A stretch of 41,971 nucleotides of DNA from an uncultured Oscillospiraceae bacterium (GCA_934512135.1 CAKSWT010000020.1:1-41971); one strand, 5' to 3'. Positions 1 through 7,331 are shown, counted from the first letter of the stretch. Numbers and translations: made by a program. Notes: generated by a model not told the origin, from the sequence alone.

Positions 1-1
1 G

Positions 2-376
2 ATTGCGTACAAGTTTCCTATTGAGCAAAAGGTGCTCACGCAATTTGATGAATGCGGGGCATCTGTCGAGACGGTTGTCTTGCTTTCCAAGGGTGAGGTC
101 GACTCGAAAAAGATTCGGGTTGAGTTTTCCTTGGAAGATATGGATATGTCCGAATTTCAGGATGGGGCAACCTACACCCAGATCAAAGACTATGTGCTGG
201 AGCATAGCGGGTTAAAGGTATCCAACCTGTATATCTCACAAATTAAGCGAAAATGTGGGATTGGGGTTGGTAAGAACTATAATTTGCCGAAGTCCGAGGA
301 TTCCAGACAGCCACAGTGCCCACCGGAAAAAGAGAAAGCAATCCGAGAAGCATTCAAATATTTTGGGATAATCTAA
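2..376 (+). CDS. 23S rRNA (uracil-5-)-methyltransferase-like protein, C-terminal part, cut by window edge
   Basis: The frame is open from base 2, so the N-terminal and catalytic part lies outside the window. About 124 residues are visible. The tail, with its YTQIKDYV, LYISQIKRKCG and PQCPPEKEKAI blocks, resembles the C-terminal extension of RlmD/RumA-like methyltransferases carried by clostridial conjugative elements; this is recognition from memory. It probably belongs to the mobile element ending near 1.1 kb. A DUF6061-type gene follows after 24 bases, as in such elements. No catalytic residue can be inspected here, so whether the full gene is functional is unknown. Confidence 0.6.
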   Translation: MAYKFPIEQKVLTQFDECGASVETVVLLSKGEVDSKKIRVEFSLEDMDMSEFQDGATYTQIKDYVLEHSGLKVSNLYISQIKRKCGIGVGKNYNLPKSEDSRQPQCPPEKEKAIREAFKYFGII

Positions 377-400
377 CATCCCGCAGAATGGAGGTTTCTT

Positions 401-583
401 ATGGATAGATTGATTTCTTGTGAGTTCAACATGGATAACGCCTGTGTGGAACTGAAATTCTTAGATGGCAGCATGATTGCCATTGATACCATTGCTGTCG
501 AGAATGAGGTTGCCGATAATATGTATCAGCGGTCAGAGCGCCACGCTTCACATAGCGGTATGGTATTCAGTCGCTTCTCATAA
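401..583 (+). pseudogene. DUF6061 family protein, truncated
   Basis: A good ribosome binding site (GGAGG, near 390) precedes ATG 401. The first 46 or so residues, from MDRLISCEFNMDNACVELKF through VADNMYQRSE, look like the start of the small DUF6061 proteins of clostridial mobile elements, which are normally longer. After base 540 or so the similarity stops and a short unrelated tail runs to a stop at 583. At the same point an inverted fragment of another element gene begins, so the gene was cut by a rearrangement. Function of the family is unknown. Confidence 0.6.
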
Positions 584-792
584 ATCTGTTTCAGCGGATG
601 ATCGTCCGCAAGTTCCCGCTGTTCTCTGCCTTTCAGGTTACCGATCTGCCGGCAGGTGCGGTGCAGCTTGTCCCCCGGTGCATAGCCACCGCAGTATTTG
701 GTGTGCCTTGCGTTGGTGGTCAGAAACCACTTGCCGCAGATTTTGCATTTCTTCAGTGCATGACCAACACATATGCCGAGCCGGTAAGCTAG
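541..792 (-). pseudogene. DUF6076-like gene fragment, internal piece
   Basis: Reading leftward from 792, an open frame without its own start gives a Cys-rich stretch: KKCKICGKWFLTTNARHTKY followed by CGG, then TCRQIGNLKGREQRELADD. This is the zinc-ribbon-like core seen in DUF6076 proteins of clostridial integrative elements. A stop at 802-804 lies just upstream in this frame, and the frame soon closes past 541. Both ends are therefore missing. The piece is inverted relative to its neighbours and is best read as a rearrangement scar. Confidence 0.6.
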
Positions 793-822
793 ACCGCGAG
801 GTCATAGAGGCATGGGACAAAA

Positions 823-1101
823 ATGAAAAATGACGACGGCAGCACCGGCGGGCATTGGACGATAGCCCAGACTACCGAGGCGGCAAAAAGCGCCGGAGTG
901 GTGATGGAGCACGTCACCCCGGAGGAGTGGAATATCGCCATGAATATGGCGTACTCCGACTATTGCGGAGTGGCCACCAAGTATGGGTGCAGCAAGGTTG
1001 AGTTTTACGCAGACCTGGCAAAGGCGTTTTTGTTTGACAAGGACGGACCAGGGCCGGAGGCAAAGCTGGCGGCATACTACTACGGGATTGTGGCGGAGTA
1101 A
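823..1101 (+). CDS. DUF7841-like phage/mobile-element protein
   Basis: A 92-residue acidic protein with the pattern GGHWT..QTTEAA near the start, MNMAYSDY in the middle and LAAYYYGIV at the end. This matches small prophage proteins of the DUF7841 type; the assignment is from memory of the family. The ATG sits inside the end of another frame (KLDREVIEAWDKNEK, ending 833), which looks like the C-terminus of a lost upstream phage gene, so the two were once translationally coupled. The upstream gene is destroyed by the junction near 790. Its binding site is poor (GAGG about 13 bases upstream), so expression is doubtful. Role unknown. Confidence 0.55.
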   Translation: MKNDDGSTGGHWTIAQTTEAAKSAGVVMEHVTPEEWNIAMNMAYSDYCGVATKYGCSKVEFYADLAKAFLFDKDGPGPEAKLAAYYYGIVAE

Positions 1102-1213
1102 TGCTAACAATAGCGCTAACAATAAGCAGTATTTTTGCGTAACTCCGTGTGATTATTGGTCATCCCACGGGGTTTTATAAGATGCGAGAAGCCAAACAAA
1201 TATAGCAAAAAAG

Positions 1214-1249
1214 TACCACATTTACACTCGAATCTGTGTAAATGTGGTA
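1214..1249 (-). terminator. Bidirectional terminator downstream of tRNA-Ser(GCU)
   Basis: A perfect 14-bp inverted repeat (1214-1227 with 1236-1249, 8-base loop) has a T run on both sides: TTTTT on the plus strand and CTTTTTT on the minus strand. It begins five bases beyond the encoded CCA of tRNA-Ser(GCU), so it most likely ends transcription of the two tRNA-Ser genes and also shields them from the mobile element. Confidence 0.85.
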
Positions 1250-1253
1250 TTTT

Positions 1254-1345
1254 TGGCGCGGAAGGAGGGATTTGAACCCTCGCGCGTGGATTAGACGCCT
1301 ACTCCCTTAGCAGGGGAGCCCCTTCGGCCTCTTGGGTACTTCCGC
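1254..1345 (-). tRNA. tRNA-Ser (anticodon GCU), CCA encoded
   Basis: On the minus strand the acceptor GCGGAAG pairs with CUUCCGC, followed by discriminator G and a genomically encoded CCA. The anticodon loop is CUGCUAA within a CUCCC/GGGAG stem. A long variable arm (UAGGCGUCUAAUCCACGCG) and the T-loop GGGUUCAAAUCCC complete a class II serine tRNA. It reads AGC/AGU codons. Its 3' end faces the mobile-element remnants at 1-1100, the usual geometry for tRNA-targeted integration. Confidence 0.95.
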
Positions 1346-1366
1346 ATACCATATGGAGGAGAGGCT

Positions 1367-1457
1367 TGGCGGAGAGAGTGGGATTCGAACCCACGGTCCC
1401 ATTGCTGGAATCACCGGTTTTCAAGACCGGCTCCTTAAACCGCTCGGACATCTCTCC
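1367..1457 (-). tRNA. tRNA-Ser (anticodon UGA), CCA encoded
   Basis: Minus-strand class II tRNA: GGAGAGA acceptor, D-arm GUCCGAGCGGUUUAAGGAG, anticodon loop CUUGAAA in a CCGGU/ACCGG stem, long variable arm, T-loop GGGUUCGAAUCCC, and encoded G-CCA. It lies 21 bases upstream of tRNA-Ser(GCU), and the pair is probably one transcript. Confidence 0.95.
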
Positions 1458-1530
1458 GAATCGACTGTGTTATTCTATCAGCTTCCCTGCTCTTTGTCAA
1501 GGGGAAAAGGGAAACTTTGTGCATCCTCCA

Positions 1531-1559
1531 TTGCGTTTCCCCTGCGCTTGGCGTATACT
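1531..1559 (+). promoter_or_regulatory. Sigma-A promoter for mtnA
   Basis: TTGCGT (1531-1536) and TATACT (1554-1559) with a 17-base spacer. It stands 33 bases before the chosen mtnA start. Confidence 0.6.
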
Positions 1560-1592
1560 AGATAGGAACACGCAGAAATGGGGAGAATGACT

Positions 1593-2648
1593 ATGGAACC
1601 ACTTGCCGAAAATGTACACCTGACAGCAGACAACACCGCCGTGGAAATCCTGGATCAGACGCTGCTTCCCGGAGAACGGCGCTTTATCACCCTTCGCACG
1701 CCTGAGGAGCTCTATCATGCCATCGCCTCCTTGCAGGTCCGCGGTGCCCCGGCCATAGGGATTTTTGCCGGATATGCGCTTTATGTCCTGGCCCGGCAGA
1801 TTCCCACAGGGGACCCCGCCGCTTTTTATCAGGCGATAACCCAGAAGGCTCACTACCTCTCCGCTTCCCGCCCCACCGCTGTCAATCTCAGCTGGGCCCT
1901 TAGACGGATGCTGGGCGCTGCGGAGCGCCATCTCGCCCAGTCCCCTGACACGCTGCTGGAGGCACTTCGACAGGAGGCGGTCTCCATTCAGCAGGAGGAC
2001 ATTGCCATGAACCGGGCCATCTCGGAATTCGGTCTGTCCCTGCTCTCTCCCGGAGACGGAATCCTCACCCATTGCAACGCCGGTCCCCTGGCAACCTCTC
2101 GCTATGGGACAGCCTTAGGGCCAATTCTGATGGGACAGCAGCAGGGGTATCACTTTCGGGTTTTCTCCGATGAGACCCGTCCGCTGCTCCAGGGGGCACG
2201 GCTTACCGCCTATGAACTGCAAAATGCCGGGGTGGATGTCACCCTGATCTGTGACAACACGGCCTCCCTTGTGATGAAGCAGGGCAAGATTCAGGCTTGT
2301 CTGGTGGGCTGTGACCGAATCGCCGCCAACGGTGACACCGCCAACAAAATCGGGACCAGCGGCGTCGCCATTTTGGCGCACCACTACGGCATCCCCGTCT
2401 ATGTGCTTGGCCCCTCCTCCACCATTGACATGGCCTGTCCCACTGGGGCAGAGATCGTCATTGAGGAGCGGGACGGTCAGGAGATTGCGGAGAAATTCTA
2501 TGCCCAGCGTCAGGCTCCCGCAGGTGTGAAGTGCTTTAACCCCGCCTTCGACGTAACGGACGCCGCCCTGATTTCTGCCATTATTACAGAGCGGGGCATT
2601 TTCCGCTATCCCTACACCGAGGCCTTTCGGGAGACTTTTGGAAAATAG
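1593..2648 (+). CDS. mtnA: S-methyl-5-thioribose-1-phosphate isomerase
   Basis: Aldose-ketose isomerase that turns 5-methylthioribose 1-phosphate into methylthioribulose 1-phosphate in methionine salvage (cytoplasm). It belongs to the eIF2B-like isomerase family. The 351-residue length is usual. Family signatures are visible: RGAPAIG near residue 52, THCNAGPLAT with the catalytic Cys, and CDRIAANGDTANKIGT with the catalytic Asp. ATG 1593 was chosen over 1578 and 1587 because GGGGAG (1580-1585) lies seven bases before it. No other salvage gene (mtnK, mtnB, mtnD) is next to it, so the downstream route must be elsewhere or absent. Such orphan MtnA proteins also serve methylthio-alkane or dihydroxyacetone-phosphate shunts in some anaerobes (known of the family, not shown here). 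Confidence 0.92.
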   Translation: MEPLAENVHLTADNTAVEILDQTLLPGERRFITLRTPEELYHAIASLQVRGAPAIGIFAGYALYVLARQIPTGDPAAFYQAITQKAHYLSASRPTAVNLSWALRRMLGAAERHLAQSPDTLLEALRQEAVSIQQEDIAMNRAISEFGLSLLSPGDGILTHCNAGPLATSRYGTALGPILMGQQQGYHFRVFSDETRPLLQGARLTAYELQNAGVDVTLICDNTASLVMKQGKIQACLVGCDRIAANGDTANKIGTSGVAILAHHYGIPVYVLGPSSTIDMACPTGAEIVIEERDGQEIAEKFYAQRQAPAGVKCFNPAFDVTDAALISAIITERGIFRYPYTEAFRETFGK

Positions 2649-2660
2649 AGAATCCCGCGC

Positions 2661-2689
2661 TTGCATTTCGACCTCAAACAATCTATAAT
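2661..2689 (+). promoter_or_regulatory. Promoter of the DtxR/MntR-type regulator gene, with small palindrome at +1
   Basis: TTGCAT (2661-2666), 17-base spacer, consensus TATAAT (2684-2689). Just downstream ATAATC-GTTG-GATTAT (2695-2710) is a short palindrome at the expected start of transcription. It is a possible self-operator for the metalloregulator. Confidence 0.7.
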
Positions 2690-2746
2690 ACTATATAATC
2701 GTTGGATTATCGTCTATTTTACTCTGATGACAAGGCAGGTGACAGC

Positions 2747-3124
2747 ATGAAAATTCACGCCTCTGCGGAGGATTATTTGGAAACCATTCTGGTGCTGTAC
2801 GACCGGAAGGGCATGGTTCGTTCCATTGATATTGCCAATGAGCTTGGCTATTCCAAACCCAGCGTCAGTGTCGCCATGAAAAATCTCCGGGAAAACGGCT
2901 GCATTTCCGTCAGCCCGGAGGGCTATATCACGCTGCTGCCCAAGGGCAGAGAGATTGCCGAGCGTATTTACGAGCGGCACACCCTGCTCTCCACCTGGCT
3001 GGTCTCCCTGGGCGTCCCCGGCGACATTGCCGCAGAAGATGCCTGCCGCATGGAGCACGTCATCAGCGCAGAGAGCTTCGCTGCCATTAAGGCACATGTC
3101 GCACAGCACGGCACATCTGAATAA
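2747..3124 (+). CDS. DtxR/MntR-family metal-dependent transcriptional regulator
   Basis: A 125-residue one-domain-plus-dimerisation regulator: winged HTH at about 5-65 and a metal-binding/dimerisation helix region at 70-120. It lacks the C-terminal SH3-like domain, so it is MntR-sized. Likely metal ligands from alignment by eye are Asp9, Glu12, His78, Cys100, Glu103 and His104. The first two positions are as in MntR, while Cys100-x2-Glu-His is as in DtxR (C102, E105, H106). ATG 2747 follows an AGG-type site and was preferred to the longer frame from 2702, whose extension overlaps the promoter region. Target genes are not adjacent. The preferred metal (Mn or Fe) cannot be decided from the sequence. 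Confidence 0.85.
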   Translation: MKIHASAEDYLETILVLYDRKGMVRSIDIANELGYSKPSVSVAMKNLRENGCISVSPEGYITLLPKGREIAERIYERHTLLSTWLVSLGVPGDIAAEDACRMEHVISAESFAAIKAHVAQHGTSE

Positions 3125-3131
3125 CCCACCG

Positions 3132-3156
3132 GCCCGTCCTCCTCTGGAGGACGGGC
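3132..3156 (+). terminator. Hairpin after the metalloregulator gene
   Basis: Perfect 11-bp stem (3132-3142 with 3146-3156) and a TCT loop. No U run follows, so its efficiency as an intrinsic terminator is uncertain. Confidence 0.5.
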
Positions 3157-3194
3157 TAAACTGTATCCAGCCGGCACAATTGTGCGGCATTTCC

Positions 3195-3223
3195 TTTACA
3201 GCAGGCGAAATCTGTAGTATACT
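3195..3223 (+). promoter_or_regulatory. Promoter of the zinc-ribbon membrane protein gene
   Basis: TTTACA (3195-3200), 17-base spacer, TATACT (3218-3223). The AGGAGG site (3241-3246) lies a short distance downstream. Confidence 0.7.
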
Positions 3224-3253
3224 GACCCTATCCCACCAACAGGAGGTGTTTCG

Positions 3254-4324
3254 ATGGATTGTCCCATTTGCGGCCATAAAATGGGCGAAAACGACGCATT
3301 CTGCTCAAACTGCGGCAACTTCTCCCTTCCCATGAAGGACAGCAGCCGCGGCGTGCCTGTGATTGATCCGCCCCCCGGCACTCCCACAGAGGGGACCACA
3401 GTTGTCCCGCCACCCCAGACGCTTCAAGCATCCGCCTCAAAGCCCCACCACAAGGTTGCCCAGCGGCTGTATCCTCCTCCTCAGCAGAGTCCCGAGGAAA
3501 AGGTCACGCCCCCCTCCCCTCCGAAATCCGTCGCACCCCCTGCGCCGCAGGATTCACCCCGCCCGCCGGCGCCGATTGCACCCATAAAGGAAGTCACCGG
3601 ATCGTCCGGAGCAACGAGGCCTGTAGCGCCCGCTGCCTCCGTCCCTCCCCCTAAAAAGCCGACAAAGTCCGATCACCCCAAGGCCCCGGGCCACGGCTGG
3701 AAGATCACGGCGCTGATTGCCTGTCTGATTGCGGTCATTGCCGCCGGTGCCGCCTCCTATATTCTTTACTCCACCTCCTCTATGCGTGTCCAGCTGAACA
3801 AGGCCCAAAAGGAAAGCGCCTCTGCCCAGGCTACCATCGAGGATCTGACGGCGCAGGTCTCCACCCTGACCGACGATCTCGCCGCCGCCAAGGAGGAAAA
3901 CAAATCCCTGGGGAGCCAAACCGCACAGCTCCAAAGTCAGATCAACGAAATGGAGACCAGCGTCAATCAGAGCAAATACGACGCGGACAACGCCCAGCGC
4001 CAGCTGGATGACGCCAACGCCTCCTTGCAGACGGTCACAGAGGAAAAGGACACGCTGCAATCCCAGCTGGAGGAGACCCAGCAGAATCTGACCCAGGCCC
4101 AGGAGGACAACCAGACCCTTTCCGACCAGGTTTCCGCATATCAATCCGAGATTGATTTTTTTGACACCTATGTGGTCTTTGTGATGCTCAGCAGCTCCGA
4201 CAAGTATTATCATCGGTATAGCTGCCCCAACTTTACCCAGAAGAACTTTCTGGCCTACAGCGTTAAGCTGGCGGAGGCCAACGGATATTCTCCCTGCCCG
4301 GTATGCTACGGCAGCGATTCATGA
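3254..4324 (+). CDS. Zinc-ribbon, proline-rich, single-pass membrane protein with coiled coil
   Basis: No named family recognised. Order of parts over 356 residues: N-terminal zinc ribbon (Cys3-x2-Cys6, Cys17-x2-Cys20); proline-rich low-complexity linker (about 35-145); one transmembrane helix (about 150-172); long heptad-like Gln/Glu/Leu-rich coiled coil (about 178-302); and a C-terminal module with YHRYSCPNF and GYSPCPVC (Cys324, Cys348, Cys351), which looks like a second metal site. The ribbon at the start and lack of a signal peptide suggest the N-terminus is cytoplasmic and the coiled coil extracytoplasmic. It is monocistronic: own promoter, AGGAGG seven bases before ATG, and a terminator after the stop. 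A role in envelope organisation or sensing is only a guess. Confidence 0.75.
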   Translation: MDCPICGHKMGENDAFCSNCGNFSLPMKDSSRGVPVIDPPPGTPTEGTTVVPPPQTLQASASKPHHKVAQRLYPPPQQSPEEKVTPPSPPKSVAPPAPQDSPRPPAPIAPIKEVTGSSGATRPVAPAASVPPPKKPTKSDHPKAPGHGWKITALIACLIAVIAAGAASYILYSTSSMRVQLNKAQKESASAQATIEDLTAQVSTLTDDLAAAKEENKSLGSQTAQLQSQINEMETSVNQSKYDADNAQRQLDDANASLQTVTEEKDTLQSQLEETQQNLTQAQEDNQTLSDQVSAYQSEIDFFDTYVVFVMLSSSDKYYHRYSCPNFTQKNFLAYSVKLAEANGYSPCPVCYGSDS

Positions 4325-4326
4325 CA

Positions 4327-4359
4327 AATTCCCCGTCTCGAACCTTGAGACGGGGAATT
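4327..4359. terminator. Bidirectional terminator between convergent genes
   Basis: Perfect 13-bp stem (4327-4339 with 4347-4359), 7-base loop. It sits between the zinc-ribbon gene (ends 4324) and the convergent AraC-type gene (ends 4363) and can serve both. Confidence 0.8.
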
Positions 4360-4362
4360 CTA

Positions 4363-5805
4363 TTACAATGTGAGATTTCCGTGCAGCTCTCGCCAAGCCC
4401 CTGGCGTCATCTCCTCGTAGCGCTTGAAGGAACGGGTCAGGGTAAAGCGGCTGGAGAACCCAACCTGCTGCGCCACCTCATCCAGACTCAGCTCCGTATC
4501 GGAAAGCAGCTCCTTGGCCTTTCGCAGTCTGGCTCCATGAATGTGGTCCACCACGCCCAGCCCCGTATTTTGCTTGAGCATACGGCTCACATAGGAGGCG
4601 CTGACGCCCAGGGCGTCGCCGATTTGGTCCGCACAGATGCCCGGATCGGCATAGTGGGCGTCGATGAACTCCAGAGCCTTCCCCACCTTGCTGGACCGCT
4701 GCTTTTGCTGTGCCTCCTCATAGGTCCGCAGAGTCCGAATCAGCACCGAGCACTGCTGCCGCAGCTGCTGGGCGGAGGTCATATCCAGTAGGAGCCGGAA
4801 CTGCCCAACCACCTCGGTCTCCTCCGCCTCGTAGTCCACCACAGAGATGGAGAAGGCGGAGAGCATCTGCTCCATATGCATAATCAGCCGGTTTTTTAGC
4901 AGATCCGGATACCGGGACACCGTCCGCAGCTCCAGGTCCACAAAGCTGTCCACGGTTTTTTCCAGCTGCTCGTAGTTTCGATTGGTCACCGACTGCATAA
5001 ATCGCTGTTCCAGCTCCATGCGCAGAATTTTGTCGCTGAGCTCCACAGGATGCTCCGTCTGGTCATAGGCATTCTTGACCGGGCTGCTGTCTCCCATCAG
5101 CTCCGCATACATGGTAAGCTCCTGGGCCTCCTTATGGGCCAGGACGATTTCCTCCCTGCCGCAGTAGACCGTACTGAGCACTGCGCCGCAGACCAGGCCG
5201 TGGGTCTTCAGGTCCTCTATCGCAAGGCTCAGCCCCTTGCATATTTCCTCTGCCCTGGCCCGGGAAGATCTGTCCAGATTCTGCTGATCCACCTCTGTCA
5301 CGTTGATCAGAATCTCCATCCCGTCCACCGCCGGGACAAAATAGGGTCGGCTGATTCCCTTGAGCCGCCGGGTTACAGCCTCCCGCATCCACAGATCCAC
5401 CTGAAAGTACTCCGTATGGGGAATATGCTCCTCCTCGCAGTGAGGCAGATAGCCGGAAAAATCAATACACTGGAGCACGGCCACTGCGAAGTACCGGCTT
5501 TGCAGGTCCGGCATGGCCTCGGTGAGATCTCCCTCCGGCGGGACATCTCCATTGAGGTACTTCTCCAGCAGCCGGGTCCGACAGGCCCGATCCAGACCCA
5601 TCACCGTGTTCCGCAGCTTGCCGTAAACCCAGTATATCACCCCGGCGCCCGCTGCCGTCCCCAGGATTGCAGCCGCAATTCCCAGGGCGAGCTGTCTCCT
5701 TGCCGCCACCAGGATCAGGCAGTTCCAAAGTATCAGGGCCGCCCCGCAGACCGAAACTACCTTCGCCCTGCCGGGAAGTCCGCCTGACTCCCACTGCTTT
5801 TTCAA
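4363..5805 (-). CDS. Membrane-anchored AraC-family transcriptional regulator
   Basis: 480 residues. Two hydrophobic helices lie near the N-terminus (about 18-37 and 41-60), followed by a roughly 300-residue cytoplasmic region with no domain I can name, then a classic AraC double HTH (from about 375): ADQIGDALGVSASYVSRML and LDEVAQQVGFSSRFTLTRSF. The layout resembles YesN-like regulators that sit in the membrane, but no extracytoplasmic dCache-sized sensor loop is present; the gap between the two helices is only a few residues. The start is TTG 5805, seven bases after GGGGGTG. It has its own promoter and follows the MFS gene in the same direction after a terminator, so it is a candidate local regulator of the redox island. 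Confidence 0.85.
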   Translation of the reverse strand: MKKQWESGGLPGRAKVVSVCGAALILWNCLILVAARRQLALGIAAAILGTAAGAGVIYWVYGKLRNTVMGLDRACRTRLLEKYLNGDVPPEGDLTEAMPDLQSRYFAVAVLQCIDFSGYLPHCEEEHIPHTEYFQVDLWMREAVTRRLKGISRPYFVPAVDGMEILINVTEVDQQNLDRSSRARAEEICKGLSLAIEDLKTHGLVCGAVLSTVYCGREEIVLAHKEAQELTMYAELMGDSSPVKNAYDQTEHPVELSDKILRMELEQRFMQSVTNRNYEQLEKTVDSFVDLELRTVSRYPDLLKNRLIMHMEQMLSAFSISVVDYEAEETEVVGQFRLLLDMTSAQQLRQQCSVLIRTLRTYEEAQQKQRSSKVGKALEFIDAHYADPGICADQIGDALGVSASYVSRMLKQNTGLGVVDHIHGARLRKAKELLSDTELSLDEVAQQVGFSSRFTLTRSFKRYEEMTPGAWRELHGNLTL

Positions 5806-5828
5806 CGCGGCTCACCCCCTTTTCGTCT

Positions 5829-5858
5829 ATTCTACCATAGGCCCTGCCTGTTTTTCAA
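5829..5858 (-). promoter_or_regulatory. Promoter of the AraC-family gene
   Basis: On the minus strand TTGAAA (5858-5853), 18-base spacer, TAGAAT (5834-5829). The ribosome binding site follows directly. Confidence 0.6.
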
Positions 5859-5866
5859 CCAGAAAT

Positions 5867-5908
5867 GGCGCAGGCCGGAACCAGTTTTCCCTGATTCCGG
5901 CCTGCGCC
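5867..5908 (-). terminator. Terminator of the redox/MFS operon
   Basis: Perfect 14-bp GC-rich stem (5867-5880 with 5895-5908) and a 14-base loop, 26 bases beyond the MFS stop. The tail on the minus strand is ATTTCT, only moderately U-rich. Confidence 0.7.
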
Positions 5909-5934
5909 GATCTATGGGAATGAATTGGAGGGGG

Positions 5935-7239
5935 TCAGTTTCTTCCGATGGTCTGATCGTCCACCAGGGACACCAGCACCAGCGCAATAACCGTCAGCAC
6001 AGCCAGCACGCCATAGGCGGCAGCATAAGAGGCACTGCGGCCAATAATGCCCACAATGGACACGCCCAGGGCGCCCACTGCCGCAACCATAGGCTTGAGG
6101 ACCTTGTAGGCCATGGGAAAGTCATAACGTCCCCAGATGGTGTTGGTCAGCGAAACCAGGTAGTTGGCCGCTCCCCCCAGCATAATGGCCAGGAACGGCA
6201 GGGACGCAAATTTAGTCGCTGTGGTGGGAATCAGGTTCAGCACAATGGCAATCACCGCCACCACCAGGGTAATTTGGATTGCCTTTTTCGGCCCCAGCTT
6301 GGCGTCCAGAACGCCGCAGCCCAGGGACCCAAAGCAGGCCAGGATTCCCGCAATACCAAGCATGGCGAAGATCACCGGGGCGGGACCGCCGTTGGCGTCC
6401 ACAAATCCGGCCTGGATCATACGGGGAACAAAGTTGGTCATGATACCCAGACTCAGCAGCTCCATAATGCCCAGGGAAATGGCGATCAGCCAAACCTTTC
6501 CGGTGGAAAAGAGCTTTTTCACCGTCCAGGGCGAGTTCTTCATATACTCCAGGCCCTGTGCCAGCTCGGCCTTGGCTGCCTCGTTGTCAAACTTTCGGTT
6601 ATTGTCGGGATATGCCCCTGCCTGCTCCGGATAGTCCCGGACAAACAGCGCCACCAGCAGGCAAAGAGCAAAGGAGGCCACTGCGTAAATGGTATACACC
6701 TGGGGCAGCCCCCCCTTGGTGACAACATTGCCCATAACCTGGGAGGTCACGGCAGCAGACAGCGGGAACCCAATGGTGACCCAGCCCATGGCCATGCCCT
6801 TCTTCCGGGGGAACCAGTTGGACACCACATTGAGGGAGCAGATGTAGCAGAAGCCCATGCCGCCCACGGCGGAGACTGCCAGACAGATGAAGTACACTCC
6901 GGGGGTGGCGGCATGGCCCCAAAACAGGCACGCCACGCCGGTAATCAGAAGGGAAACGGCCCAGCTCCACCGAATGGAGATTTTGCTGGAGAGTACGCCC
7001 CAAAGGGCTGCGCCCGCCACTGCAATCCAAGCCGTAATGGTCGAGAAGCCGTAGAGCATGCCGCTGTTCCAGCCATGCTGCATTGCAAACACATCAATGA
7101 CCACGTTGAGGGAATCATTGATTAGCGAGGAGTCCAAAAAGATACACAGGAAAGTAAGGATCAAAATACCCCAGCCTTTTACGCCGAAGTTTGCGCTGAT
7201 CAGGGATATGTCTTTGCCCTGGGTCTGATTTTTACTCAT
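5935..7239 (-). CDS. MFS transporter, oxalate/formate-antiporter (OFA)-like
   Basis: 434 residues with about 12 hydrophobic helices. The SNWFPRKKGMAMG segment between helices 4 and 5 is typical of the OFA and monocarboxylate-like MFS carriers, which move small organic acids. AAAGGAG lies eight bases before ATG. It is the last gene of a leftward unit that starts at the promoter 11361-11389, separated from the reductase by 92 bases holding a hairpin. The natural inference is that it imports the substrate, or exports the product, of the three redox enzymes. The cargo cannot be read from the sequence; an anionic carboxylate is most likely from family behaviour. Confidence 0.85.
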   Translation of the reverse strand: MSKNQTQGKDISLISANFGVKGWGILILTFLCIFLDSSLINDSLNVVIDVFAMQHGWNSGMLYGFSTITAWIAVAGAALWGVLSSKISIRWSWAVSLLITGVACLFWGHAATPGVYFICLAVSAVGGMGFCYICSLNVVSNWFPRKKGMAMGWVTIGFPLSAAVTSQVMGNVVTKGGLPQVYTIYAVASFALCLLVALFVRDYPEQAGAYPDNNRKFDNEAAKAELAQGLEYMKNSPWTVKKLFSTGKVWLIAISLGIMELLSLGIMTNFVPRMIQAGFVDANGGPAPVIFAMLGIAGILACFGSLGCGVLDAKLGPKKAIQITLVVAVIAIVLNLIPTTATKFASLPFLAIMLGGAANYLVSLTNTIWGRYDFPMAYKVLKPMVAAVGALGVSIVGIIGRSASYAAAYGVLAVLTVIALVLVSLVDDQTIGRN

Positions 7240-7259
7240 AACAATTCTTTCTCCTTTGT

Positions 7260-7283
7260 GGGAGCCGCCAAGGGACGGCTCCC
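7260..7283 (-). other. Intercistronic hairpin before the MFS gene
   Basis: Perfect 8-bp GC-rich inverted repeat (7260-7267 with 7276-7283, 8-base loop) immediately upstream of the MFS ribosome binding site on the minus strand. No U run follows, so it is more likely an RNA-stabilising or processing hairpin than a terminator. Confidence 0.5.
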
Positions 7284-7331
7284 GTCAGATACGCGGTTCA
7301 GAACGCCGCGCGCCAATCCGGGAAATGGGGA

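Noticed and set aside
477..833. 118-codon plus-strand frame spanning the mobile-element scar
   Set aside because: A chance fusion frame: only its last 15 codons look like real protein, and its middle is antisense to the DUF6076 fragment.
1103..1124. GCTAACAATA repeated twice 12 bases apart
   Set aside because: Too short and isolated to call a CRISPR, iteron or attachment site, although it lies near the element end.
1332..1590. Two short open frames across the tRNA-Ser genes
   Set aside because: They are translations of tRNA sequence on the wrong strand; the tRNA structures are complete.
5914..7125. 403-codon plus-strand frame rich in His, Gly and Gln
   Set aside because: Shadow of the MFS gene; composition is typical of antisense translation and there is no ribosome binding site.
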